Below are positions 36,790 to 46,000 of a stretch of DNA of 64,000 nt, one piece after another (position 1 is the first letter of the stretch; every line of letters begins with the position of its first letter). Under the pieces are notes generated by a model. The model was not told the origin of the DNA. It worked only from the letters and a program-made list of their open reading frames with translations, and did not search any database. The translations under genes and the position numbers were made by a program. Source of the DNA: Silvimonas soli (GTDB lineage: Bacteria; Pseudomonadota; Gammaproteobacteria; Burkholderiales; Chitinibacteraceae); the NCBI RefSeq assembly GCF_030035605.1, contig NZ_CP106736.1, positions 3,717,001 through 3,781,000 on the forward strand, read 5' to 3'.

Positions 36790-37137
36790 ATGGGGAACAA
36801 ACAACGCATACCCGCGCTGGCTTTGGCGGTGGTTTTTTCTGGCTTGGCCCTGATGGCGTGGGCGGCTGACGGTGTACCGCCACCTTCTTTGCTGGACACA
36901 GACTTGAGCGCTTCGGCACCGGCTGGCCAGTGCAGCGCACCACCGGGGCAGGCCGGTGAGCAAGGCAGTGGTAATGGGCACAAGCAACATCGACGGCCGC
37001 CACCCGGGATGGATGGCGACAATGGCGACGGCCCTCCGGATGGTCCGCCGCCGGGTGGTAAAGAGGGCCATCGCCCGCCCCCGCGTGACGGCTCCGCACC
37101 GCAAGGCGTGCCACCTTCGGGTTGTGGCGTGCAGTAA
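36790..37137 (+). CDS. Small exported Pro/Gly-rich protein of unknown function
   Basis: 115 aa. A signal peptide (ALALAVVFSGLALMAWA, cut after AWA) precedes a low-complexity region rich in Pro, Gly, Asp, His and Lys, with GPPDGPPPGGKEGHRPPP as the most marked segment and two Cys (one near residue 48 and one near the C-terminus) that could form a disulfide. AGGAG is 9 bases upstream of the ATG. No family is recognised. It is a stand-alone gene between two terminators. The His/Asp content would allow metal binding, but that is speculation. Confidence 0.6.
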   Translation: MGNKQRIPALALAVVFSGLALMAWAADGVPPPSLLDTDLSASAPAGQCSAPPGQAGEQGSGNGHKQHRRPPPGMDGDNGDGPPDGPPPGGKEGHRPPPRDGSAPQGVPPSGCGVQ

Positions 37138-37269
37138 CTTTGTGACTCGGCTTTTGTTTGAGTCAATGTCAGGACAAACGACTTACCCGATTTTTTGTTG
37201 GACCGTGCGTACTGTTGGCCGCACGTTGCGTACTTCCCTGGGAACTGGTGTTGTAGTGTGACGCCTCAG

Positions 37270-37311
37270 GCCGCAAGCGGGTTGCTGACCCTCGCTGCGG
37301 TCTTTTTTTTG
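37270..37311 (+). terminator. Terminator after the small exported protein gene
   Basis: Imperfect GC-rich stem (CCGCAAGCGGG pairing with CCCTCGCTGCGG, with one-base bulges) followed by a run of eight T's. It lies 130 bases past the stop, just before the convergent deacetylase gene. Confidence 0.6.
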
Positions 37312-37333
37312 CGCTTGGGCATGCCGACTGAGT

Positions 37334-38236
37334 TCAATCAGCCGACAGTGCTTCACGCAGGGCACGCATGCCAATCAGCTTGAAACCGCGTTCGTCAATG
37401 GCGCTACGCAATGCCGCACTGCCCAGTAGCTCGCGATCCGCCAGACGGGTGCGGAAGTCCCGGGCGGCAATGGTGCGCAGCTCTGGCGTATCGTCGGCGG
37501 GATGGCAAACCAGCACGTGCACGCCTGCGCCACGGCTATCGAGCCAGTCGCAGGCAAATGCCAGTCGTTCTGAATGCTCAAGCTGCTTGTTGAACGGCAA
37601 GCCCATCACGCTGGCGACCAACACAACTTTGCCTGCCGCCGCCCGGTATTGAGCGACCACCTCTGCCGCTTCTTCCAGCGGAATCACGCACATCTGGGCA
37701 ACCTGCCCGGCATCGATATCTGCAATCAGCGGTGGCACGCCATTTTGGGCGGCTAGTTCCAGGTAGATCGGCATCAGTTTGGGGTGATACAACGTCAGCA
37801 TGTGGCTATCCACATGCGTGATATCGATCCCGAAAGCGGCGGCACGCTCGATTTGCGCGGTCAGTTCTTTGCGTGCGGCATCTACGTTGGCCGACTGGTG
37901 GGTCGGGCGCGCCAGCGAATGCAGATAACCGTGAGCATCCAGCAAGCCACTGGCTGGATCGCTGGTGGTGAGCGCACTCCAGCGATAGTCAGTCCACTCG
38001 CAATTGAGCGTCAGATGCACGCCCAGATCAGCGGCTGCACCCAGCTCTTTGGCCGTGCGGGCCGCATATGGAAACCAGCTACAAGGCACCATGGTCGAGG
38101 CGGAAGTCAGGGTGCCGATCTCTACCAGCGAGCGCCATGCGCTGACGGTAGCCTGGCACATGCCGATATCGTCCGCGTGCGTAACCAATAGACGATCACT
38201 GGCTTGAAAACCGAGGCGTTCTTGCAAGGTAGGCAT
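37334..38236 (-). CDS. YdjC/ChbG/HpnK-family carbohydrate deacetylase
   Basis: 300 aa. The family metal-site motif HADDIGMC is near residue 20, the His pair HLTL is near residue 74, and HVDSHM follows near residue 142. ChbG removes an acetyl group from chito-oligosaccharides so they can enter central metabolism; relatives act on hopanoids or other acetylated sugars. In a bacterium with a secreted chitinase, a chito-oligosaccharide role is attractive, but no chb transporter or phosphorylase is next to it. AGGAA precedes the ATG at 38236. Confidence 0.82.
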   Translation of the reverse strand: MPTLQERLGFQASDRLLVTHADDIGMCQATVSAWRSLVEIGTLTSASTMVPCSWFPYAARTAKELGAAADLGVHLTLNCEWTDYRWSALTTSDPASGLLDAHGYLHSLARPTHQSANVDAARKELTAQIERAAAFGIDITHVDSHMLTLYHPKLMPIYLELAAQNGVPPLIADIDAGQVAQMCVIPLEEAAEVVAQYRAAAGKVVLVASVMGLPFNKQLEHSERLAFACDWLDSRGAGVHVLVCHPADDTPELRTIAARDFRTRLADRELLGSAALRSAIDERGFKLIGMRALREALSAD

Positions 38237-38433
38237 GGTGCTTTCCTGTTTCTGGTTTGGATGGGCCGAGCCAGTATAGGCCTGGCGCTTTGATCGCTGA
38301 CGTTACCGCCATGCAAGCGCGCAATGTCGGCAAACTCTGTTCCTGCCAAGGCAGTTGGCGCGAATGTCGCAGCGACCGATCATGGCGTAGAACCCTGATT
38401 GACATGCCATTGCCATCTCTCTACATTGCCCTC

Positions 38434-38621
38434 AGCTCTGACAGCTGCGCAGGAGAGACCACCGCTGGTGGCGCCGAAGGGGTATCGCCCTGAAAACTCT
38501 CAGGCAAAAGAACTGTGCTGCCATAGGGCTCTCTGGAGAGTGGGTCGCATGACCCCGCCGAAGGAAGCAAGGCGCCCATAGCGGGTGCCGCAATCTCTCA
38601 GGCACCAAGGACAGAGGGGGC
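38434..38621 (+). ncRNA. Tandem glycine riboswitch upstream of sdaA
   Basis: Two aptamers in a row. The first shows GCGCAGGAGAGACC, GCCGAAGG, then CTGAAAACTCTCAGGCAAA and AACTGTG. The second shows TCTGGAGAG, CCGCCGAAGG, then AATCTCTCAGGCACC and AAGGACAGAGG. GCCGAAGG and CTCTCAGGCA are the conserved glycine-binding parts. It ends 137 bases before the start of the L-serine ammonia-lyase gene, with no gene between. In most bacteria such tandem switches turn genes on when glycine is plentiful; here the output is serine deamination. Confidence 0.93.
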
Positions 38622-38758
38622 AACATCCGGCTGGATACGGATGGGCTCTTGCTTTGGTGCCATTGCGCTTTGCGCGCCACAATCCCACCGCTCCCGCCGC
38701 CCGATTCAGCACAGTACGCTGGCCTGACGATTAGCCCGGCCAGTCAGAGAAGGTGCTT

Positions 38759-40159
38759 ATGGCAATCAGCGTGTTCGACCTCTTCAAAGTGGGCATCGGC
38801 CCATCCAGTTCACACACGGTTGGCCCCATGCGCGCCGCCCGGCAATTTGCCCTGCGGCTGGCCAAAGATAGTTTGCTCGACCAGGTGACTAGCGTGCGCG
38901 CCGAACTGTTCGGCTCACTCGGCGCAACCGGCAAAGGTCACGGTTCGGATATTGCCGTGCTACTGGGCTTGAGCGGCGCCGAGCCGGATACAGTGGATGT
39001 CGATCAGGTCGCCGCGCAGGTAGCGGCGATTCGCAGCAGCCAGCAACTGCTGGTGTTGGGCACGCACGCGGTGGCTTTTCGCGAACCCGAGCATCTGACG
39101 CTGCACAAGCGCAAAACACTGCCATTTCATCCAAACGGCATGATCTTCGAAGCTTCCGACGTCGCTGGGCAGGTGTTGTCGCGGCGCGCGTATTTTTCGG
39201 TGGGTGGTGGTTTTGTAGTTGATGAAGCGGCCATTGATGCCGGTTTTGCGCCACCTGACGTAACCCACATGCGCCACCGTTTTGCCACTGCCGCCGAGTT
39301 GCTGGCACTGTGCGAATCGGAGCAAAAGTCGATCAGCCAGATCATGCTGGAAAACGAACTCACCTGGCGCGACGAGGCCACCGTGCGCCACGACTTGCTG
39401 AATATCTGGCAAGTCATGCAAGCCTGTGTGCGCCGTGGCTGCGAGCGCGAAGGCATCCTGCCCGGAGGCATGAAAGTGAAACGCCGCGCCGCCGAACTGC
39501 AACGCAAACTGCTGGCCACGCCTGAGGCTGGTCTGCGCGACCCACTTACGGTTATGGATTGGGTCAACCTGTACGCGCTGGCGGTGAATGAAGAAAACGC
39601 CGCCGGTGGCCGGGTGGTAACGGCCCCCACCAACGGCGCCGCCGGCATCATCCCCGCAGTCATGCATTACTACATACGCTTTGTGCCCGGCGCGAATGAA
39701 GATGGCATCGTGCGTTTTATGCTGACGGCGGGAGCGATTGGCATTTTGTTCAAGCTGAATGCGTCCATTTCCGGGGCCGAAGTGGGTTGTCAGGGTGAGG
39801 TGGGTTCTGCCTGTTCTATGGCCGCTGGCGCTTTGGCTGAAGTGCTGGGAGGTACGCCGCAGCAGGTTGAAAACGCCGCCGAGATTGGTATGGAACACAA
39901 CTTGGGACTGACTTGCGACCCGGTGGGCGGACTGGTGCAGGTGCCATGCATTGAGCGCAACGCCATGGCGTCAATCAAAGCCATTAACGCGGCACGGATG
40001 GCATTGCGGGGAGATGGCAGTCACTTTATTTCGCTGGATCGGGTGATCCGCACCATGCGCGATACCGGGCGGGATATGAATACCAAGTACAAGGAAACGG
40101 CGAGAGGTGGGTTGGCGATCAATATTGTTGAGGTGCCGGTGAATGTGGTGGAGTGTTGA
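38759..40159 (+). CDS. sdaA: L-serine ammonia-lyase (iron-sulfur dependent)
   Basis: Deaminates L-serine to pyruvate using a [4Fe-4S] cluster. Single-chain form of 466 aa: the N-terminal beta domain begins SVFDLFKVGIGPSSSHTVGP, and the C-terminal alpha domain holds the cluster cysteines in EVGCQGEVGSACSMAAG and GLTCDPVGGLVQVPCIER. ATG 38759 matches the family start and has AGAGAAGG upstream; two in-frame codons before it are less likely. The upstream tandem glycine riboswitch indicates control by glycine, joining glycine cleavage/serine interconversion to pyruvate formation. Confidence 0.93.
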   Translation: MAISVFDLFKVGIGPSSSHTVGPMRAARQFALRLAKDSLLDQVTSVRAELFGSLGATGKGHGSDIAVLLGLSGAEPDTVDVDQVAAQVAAIRSSQQLLVLGTHAVAFREPEHLTLHKRKTLPFHPNGMIFEASDVAGQVLSRRAYFSVGGGFVVDEAAIDAGFAPPDVTHMRHRFATAAELLALCESEQKSISQIMLENELTWRDEATVRHDLLNIWQVMQACVRRGCEREGILPGGMKVKRRAAELQRKLLATPEAGLRDPLTVMDWVNLYALAVNEENAAGGRVVTAPTNGAAGIIPAVMHYYIRFVPGANEDGIVRFMLTAGAIGILFKLNASISGAEVGCQGEVGSACSMAAGALAEVLGGTPQQVENAAEIGMEHNLGLTCDPVGGLVQVPCIERNAMASIKAINAARMALRGDGSHFISLDRVIRTMRDTGRDMNTKYKETARGGLAINIVEVPVNVVEC

Positions 40160-40287
40160 GGTTGTTTTTGGCTGGCGATTTGGAAGGGGATTTGGCGCGG
40201 GGCGATTATCCACCGTGGCAGCAGTTGCGATGAGACGCGTTTTTGTAAGGCGGGTGCAACCCGCCGTTGCGGATTGGGTTTCAGCTT

Positions 40288-40569
40288 CAAAAGCTTGTTT
40301 TGTTTGTGCCTACGGCGCGAGTGAAAAGCGTTTGATACCCGGTGGTGATCGGGGGCACGTTTCATATGCAAAAGACACTAATCGTGCAACTTGCGTCGCC
40401 AAAGAAAGGTAACCCAAAGTCCCGTAGAGCGGGATAGCAAAAGGCGACCCGGGCGCGAGCGTCGGCGGGGCCCAAAGTCAAAAGCCGTGCCCATCGGGGG
40501 CACCCCCACAACGATGCAAAATGCTTCGAATGCGGTTGCAGGGGGAAGAACCGTCTGTTTGCCAAGATG
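40288..40569. repeat. Dispersed intergenic repeat, copy B
   Basis: Homologous to copy A at 29398-29618, in the same orientation and also downstream of an enzyme gene's stop. The matching blocks run in the same order, from AAAAGCTTGTTT through ATCGTGCAACTTGC and GAGCGGGATAGCAAAAGG to AACCGTCTG. Copy B carries about 60 extra bases between the AGTCAAAA and AACCGTCTG blocks. A hairpin with the stem TCCCG/CGGGA is conserved in both. Confidence 0.8.
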
Positions 40570-40674
40570 GTCTACGCGCACCCTGCGTGCCCTCGGTCGG
40601 CCCGGAGCCTGGGTCTCCGGCTCTCGGTCGGCGTGGTGAGCATGGATGATGAGCCTGGAAGTAACGGCGATGCG

Positions 40675-40791
40675 ATGCCCCTCTTTTCCAAAGAGGGGTT
40701 AGGGGAGATTGGGTTTTGGGTGGATTTGGCAGCGGTGGTGAACTCCATATTGCAGCCATCTCCCCCCGCCCCTCTTCCAAAAGAGGGGAGC
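40675..40791. repeat. Inverted-repeat element with CCCCTCTTT-type hairpins
   Basis: The left arm contains the hairpin CCCCTCTTTTCCAAAGAGGGG, less one base of symmetry, then TTAGGGGAGATT; the right arm reads ATCTCCCCCCG, then the hairpin CCCCTCTTCC/AAAAGAGGGG. Each arm folds by itself and the two arms also pair with each other around a ~45-base middle. This is the layout of a REP doublet of a family different from the REPIN at 29.6 kb. Confidence 0.65.
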
Positions 40792-40830
40792 TAAGAGCAA
40801 CAGCAGATACCTTCGGCATCAATACTACCT

Positions 40831-40872
40831 CGTCATTCCCGGCCTGGGCGGCCCCCTTGGCGGGAATCCAGC
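40831..40872. repeat. CATTCCCG / CGGGAATCC palindromic unit
   Basis: CGTCATTCCCGGCC on the left pairs in part with GGCGGGAATCCAG on the right around a GC-rich loop. Units of this kind are common as dispersed intergenic palindromes in proteobacteria. Only one copy was seen here. Confidence 0.4.
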
Positions 40873-41023
40873 GGCTACGTTCGCCATCGCTCCCTTGGCA
40901 GGAATTCAGTGCAATGGCGATTTACAACTGCGAAAGAACATAAACAGAAGCAATTCGCAAACAAACGATGTGCTTTTCAATTCACCTTTCACCACCGGGC
41001 CGAAGGCACTGACGCTCTGGGCA

Positions 41024-43054
41024 TCACATCTCCCCACCCACCAACGCCTGTGCCAACCCACTCGCCCGTTTTGTCTTGCGGGCAACAGCGGTTTCAAATG
41101 CCTGCTGCCCCGGTGTTACCAACGTAAAGCGCTCGCGGGCGCGGGTGATGCCGGTGTAGACCAGCTCGCGGGTCAGGATCTGGCCACCGTCGACGGGTAG
41201 TACCAGCACGGTGTGTTCAAATTCGGAGCCCTGCGATTTGTGTACGGTCATGGCAAATGCGGTCTCGACATCTGCCAAGCGGCTGGCGAGGACTGAGCGC
41301 ACGGTGTCGCCATCCAGAAAATACACGCGCAGCGCACTTTGGCCGGCGGGTGGCGGCAGGGCGATGCCGATGTCGCCGTTGAAGACGTTGGTGCTGTAGT
41401 CATTGCGGGTCACCATCACCGGACGGCCGGCGTACCATTCACCGGTTTTGCGCAGTAGCTTTTCTTCTGCCAGCGCCTGTTCAATGGTGCGATTCAACCC
41501 GGCAACGCCCCAATCGCCGTCGCGTAAAGCGCACAGGATGCGGAAGCGATCAAACGCCGTGAGCACTTGTTTGACCCAGACATCGTGACTAGCGGCGTCG
41601 CTCAATTGCGGTGATGCAACGAGCTCCAGATAACTGCGATAGCCACCGGGTGCACCTTCGCGGCCGCACAGTGCCAGCGCGACAATATCCTGAGGATGGG
41701 CGCGATTGAGCCATTGCAGGTCCGGCCCGACGGGCGTCTGCAGTGTCGTCAATGCCTGGGTGATCTCGCCCGCGTTCACGGCTAGCGCCAATTGACCAAT
41801 CGGCCCGCCAAAGCGGCGGCTGACGCGCAGCATCACCGTTTGCTGGGCCAGCGCGTTGCCGGGCTCGATATATTTCGCGGGCAAGGTTTCGCCGGTGGCA
41901 GCGGTTACGAATGTGGCGGTGTCTGTCGTGTAATGGCCTGCTTCGGCATCGCGGCACAAATCGCCCATCACTGCGCCAGCCTCAACCGAGGCCAGTTGAT
42001 CTTTATCGCCCAACAAAATGACGCGGGCGTGAGCGGGCAGGGCGTCCAGTAACGCCGCCATCATTTCCAGATGGATCATTGAGGCTTCGTCGACGATCAG
42101 CACATCAATATCCAGCGGATTGCCCGCGTGATGTTTGAGCTTGCGGGTATCCGGGCGGGCGCCGAGCAAGCCATGCAGCGTACGGGCGGCACCCATGCGG
42201 TCGGCCAGCGTTTTAAGCGGCAGTTCGTCGCCCAGGTTTTGCTGCAAACCGTCCAGTGCTTTGTCGATGGATTGCTTGAGCCGCGCCGCCGCCTTGCCTG
42301 TGGGCGCGGCCAGCGCGATGCGCAGCTTGTCGGCGTCGTCGGCGGTGGCAAACAACAGGGCCAGCAGGCGCGCCACGGTGTAGGTCTTGCCGGTACCAGG
42401 CCCGCCAGTGATGATCGCCAGTTGCCCGCGCGTGGCCACGGCACAAGCCACCTTTTGCCAATCGGGTTCGTGCTGACCGGCTGCGGGAGTAACAAATAAT
42501 CGATCCAGCCAACTGCGCAAGCGCGTGCTGTCCACCGCGGCCAGGCTTTGGGTGCGGCTGCGAATGCTGTTGGCGACACGACGTTCGTAATCGAAATAGC
42601 GGCGCAGATACAGGCGGCAGCCGACCAGCAGCAATGGTGCGTTATCCGCGCCCAACGCTTGGGCAACCAGGTTGCTGCCGTTTAAGCTAGCCTGCCATTG
42701 CGCCAGGCTGGCGGGCAGGCCGTGCAGCACGCTATCGATCTCCGCCAGTGCAATGGCTGGCCAGCCGAGCAATGTGGCGGCGCCGGCAAGCAACTCATCC
42801 AGCAACAGACATGTATGGCCGCGACCTTCCATATGCGCGGCGAGCGCGGCAGCCAGCAAGGTGATGTTGCTGGTGGCGGGTTCCAGCTCGCTCAAGAAGC
42901 GGGCGAAGGCGGCATCCAGCCGTCGTAGCCAGCCTTGTTCCGCCCAGGCATCCAGTCGCTGGAGCAAATCGGCCTGGCTGAGCGTGGCGGCGTGCTGCGT
43001 GGCTGGCGTATCGGCAAACAGATCACCACTCAAGGTATCAGTGTGGCGGCTCAT
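41024..43054 (-). CDS. recD: Exodeoxyribonuclease V alpha subunit (RecD)
   Basis: 5'-3' SF1 helicase subunit of RecBCD, 676 aa. Walker A is GGPGTGKTYTVARLL, Walker B is VLIVDEASMIHLEM, followed by RVILLGDKDQLASVEAGAVM and, near the C-terminus, FAMTVHKSQGSEFEHTVLVL with VYTGITRARER. The start ATG at 43054 overlaps the recB stop (ATGA), which couples translation; frames opening earlier lie inside recB. It is the last gene of recC-recB-recD. Confidence 0.95.
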   Translation of the reverse strand: MSRHTDTLSGDLFADTPATQHAATLSQADLLQRLDAWAEQGWLRRLDAAFARFLSELEPATSNITLLAAALAAHMEGRGHTCLLLDELLAGAATLLGWPAIALAEIDSVLHGLPASLAQWQASLNGSNLVAQALGADNAPLLLVGCRLYLRRYFDYERRVANSIRSRTQSLAAVDSTRLRSWLDRLFVTPAAGQHEPDWQKVACAVATRGQLAIITGGPGTGKTYTVARLLALLFATADDADKLRIALAAPTGKAAARLKQSIDKALDGLQQNLGDELPLKTLADRMGAARTLHGLLGARPDTRKLKHHAGNPLDIDVLIVDEASMIHLEMMAALLDALPAHARVILLGDKDQLASVEAGAVMGDLCRDAEAGHYTTDTATFVTAATGETLPAKYIEPGNALAQQTVMLRVSRRFGGPIGQLALAVNAGEITQALTTLQTPVGPDLQWLNRAHPQDIVALALCGREGAPGGYRSYLELVASPQLSDAASHDVWVKQVLTAFDRFRILCALRDGDWGVAGLNRTIEQALAEEKLLRKTGEWYAGRPVMVTRNDYSTNVFNGDIGIALPPPAGQSALRVYFLDGDTVRSVLASRLADVETAFAMTVHKSQGSEFEHTVLVLPVDGGQILTRELVYTGITRARERFTLVTPGQQAFETAVARKTKRASGLAQALVGGEM

Positions 43055-46000
43055 GCGTGCACCTCGCCCAAAGCGGCATCCAGCGCATCCAGCAGGGCGA
43101 TATTGGGCGGGACCACATAACAACCGCGTTCCGGCCCTTTAATGCCGCGCAGAAACAGATAAATGGCCCCACCCAGATGTTGCGCCGGGTTGTAGTTCAC
43201 CCCAAGCCGCTGACGCAGTAAGCGATGCAGTGCCAGCATGTAGATCGCCGCCTGCACGTCGTAACGATGCGTCGCCATGGCCTGTTGCAACGCAGTGGCG
43301 TGGTAGTCGGCATCGCCCGCGCCCAGCGCGTTGGATTTGTAGTCGAGCACCCAGTAACGCCCGTCCTGTTCGAACACCAGATCGGCATAACCTTTGACCA
43401 TGCCATGCAGCTCGCGCTCGGCCAGTTTGGGCCGTGGTGCGTGGTCTAGCAGATGCTCGCGGCACAAGGCGTCGACCGTGCTGCTGGCCAGTTGTTCGCT
43501 AGGGAACCAGAACTCCATTTCCGGCATGATCTGGTCCAGTTCCAGCAGCGGTACGTTAATTGGAAGCAGCGGCGTGAGCGTGGTTTCTTTGAGCCAGGCG
43601 ATCACGTCCTCTTTGCGATTGGCCCAACCCAGCCGTTCGCAGCGGCGGCCCAGCCGTTGGGCAAAGTTGTCACTCAAGACGAGATCAAAGCCTTCACTGG
43701 CCAGCCATTCCAGTTGGTCGTGCAGCAACGTGCCGGGCAGTGCGCCACGTGGAAAGCGATGCCACGGCGCGTCGTCGACCTGCGTGGCGGGGGCTTCGTC
43801 CGGCGCTTCGCTCAGTGTTTCGGCTTGCGCGGTTTCTGCTGCCGGGATCGCGACATGCTGCCAGCTTTGCAGGTCACGAATCAGCGACGAGAAACTGGCG
43901 ATATTCCAGCTCGTATCAAACTGGCCATGATAGTGCGGCGCTTGCGGCAACTCGGTAATCTCGGCCCGTTGTTGCAGGATGGTGCGCGGCAAAGCGGTAT
44001 CCGTATCGGGCACAGTTTGCAGGGCCAGGTCGGCGCACTCGGCTTTCAGTTCCGCCAGTTTCGCCGCCAGATCGGTCTCTGCCAGCATTTGCCCGCCCGC
44101 GATCAGATAGCCCAGCGCGCTTTTATCCAGTTGCGATTTCTTGCCATTGCCAACCACCAACGCGCTGGTGCCTAGCCACAAAGCATGGCGGGCGCGGGTA
44201 ACGGCCACATAAAACAGGCGCAGATCTTCTTGCAGGCGGGCTTCTTCTGCGCGCTGCATGGCTTCGTCGCCCAAGGAGAAATCTACCTGGCGCTGGCCCA
44301 GATCATCCACATATTCCACCAGCGTACGGTTGCGCTTGTCGACCTGGCGGAAAGTACACGCAAACGGCAGAAACACCAGCGGGTATTCCAGCCCCTTGGA
44401 TTTATGCACGGTGACGACCTTGACCAGTTCGGCATCGCTTTCCAGCCGCACAATACGTTCGTCGCCGCCTTCGCCCAGCCCGGCAATCTGCTCGGCCAGC
44501 CAGCGGATCAACGCTTGTTCGCCTTCTACCAACTGGCTGGCGGTTTGCAGCAACTCGGCCAGATGCAGCAGATTGGTTAGCCGCCGCTCACCACCAATTT
44601 CACCCAACAATCGTGCCGGTAAATCCAGCTGATGCAAGGTCTGGCGCAACATGGCCAGCACACCTTGGCGTTGCCAGGTCAGCTTGAGCGCCTTGAGTTC
44701 TTCAACGCGGGTTTCCCAGGCGATGTCGTCCACTGCCAGTTGCGACAACTCGGCCAGAGACAACCCGGCTGTGGGCGTGGCATAAGCGGCGCGGGCGCTG
44801 CGACCATCCAGCGGATTGGCGACCGCGGCCAGCCAGCGCAACAAATCAGCCGCTTCGCCACTTTCGAATACCGAGTCTTTATCCGACAGATAAACGCTGG
44901 GCACGCCGCGCACTTGCAAGGCGCGGCGGACAACGGCGGCTTCTTTGCCGGTGCGTACCAGAATGGCGATATCGGCGGGCTGCAGGCGTTGCAGGCCGTT
45001 GGCGGAGGCGAACCCGGCTTGTGGGTCATTCAACAGACCCACGATGTGTTCGGCGGTCAGTTCAGCAAAATGCCGTTGGTAGGCTGTGCCATTGAGTAGC
45101 TGCTGACCATGCCAAAGCGTGAGCGCGGATGCTGCACCGGCGCCCGTCACAAACTGGTCGCTACGTCCTTGCGCGCCTACTGCCTCAAACGGCACCGGGT
45201 TAACGCCGTTCTGGCGATAACGAAATGCGCCAGCCAGTTGCGGGTTTTGCTCGGCATGCAAAAACAAACGGTTGGCCGCGCGGACTAGCGCTTTGGTCGA
45301 ACGGTAATTGGTGGTCAGCACATAGTGCCGTCCGGCGGTGGCGGTGCGGGCGGCCAGGTAGCTGTAAATATCCGCGCCACGAAAGCCGTAAATAGATTGC
45401 TTGGGGTCGCCAATCAGAAACAAACCGCTGGCCGGGTCGTTGGCTGCGGTGTGATAAAGCTGGTCAAAAATCCGGTACTGGATGGGCGAGGTGTCCTGGA
45501 ATTCGTCCACCATCGCCACCGGATATTGCGTGACGATGCGTTCGCGCAGCGCTGCACCGTTGGGGCCAGACAATGCGTGGTCCAGCCGTTGCAGCATATC
45601 GGCAAAGCCGAATACCCCAGCCTGTTGTTTCAGATGCGCTAGCCGTAACTCCACCCATTGCGTGGCATGCAGGATCAAATCGGCGCGAGTGGCGGCGAAT
45701 TTGTCGGCGGCATCCAGCCAATCCAGAATGTGATTTGCCACCGGATGAGTCAGCCGCCTTGGGCCATCAATCTCGCCCGCTTTGGTGAATACCCAGCCAT
45801 CCGGCGTAAACAACCGCAGCCATTTGCGCAAGTCTTTATGGGTTTGCTTGCCGTTGCTTGCCCAGTCGCGGATCACTTGCAGCCGCTGCGTAAATGGCGT
45901 GTTGGCGTGGTTGTAACGCGCCTTGTTGAGCCAGCCCGCTTCAAACGCACCCAGCCAGCTTTGTTCCAGATTGGTTAGATGATTGCGCCACGATTCGCGC

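Larger units (their letters stand above)
40160..41023. other. Repeat-rich intergenic region without a supported gene
   Basis: The 860 bases between sdaA and recD hold no convincing gene. They contain dispersed repeat copy B, an inverted-repeat element, and a small palindromic unit, each listed separately. Short frames on both strands are low-complexity or fall inside the repeats. Confidence 0.7.

Noticed and set aside
38257..38493. 78-aa frame over the riboswitch start
   Set aside because: It overlaps the first glycine aptamer and has no domain; the RNA explains the sequence.
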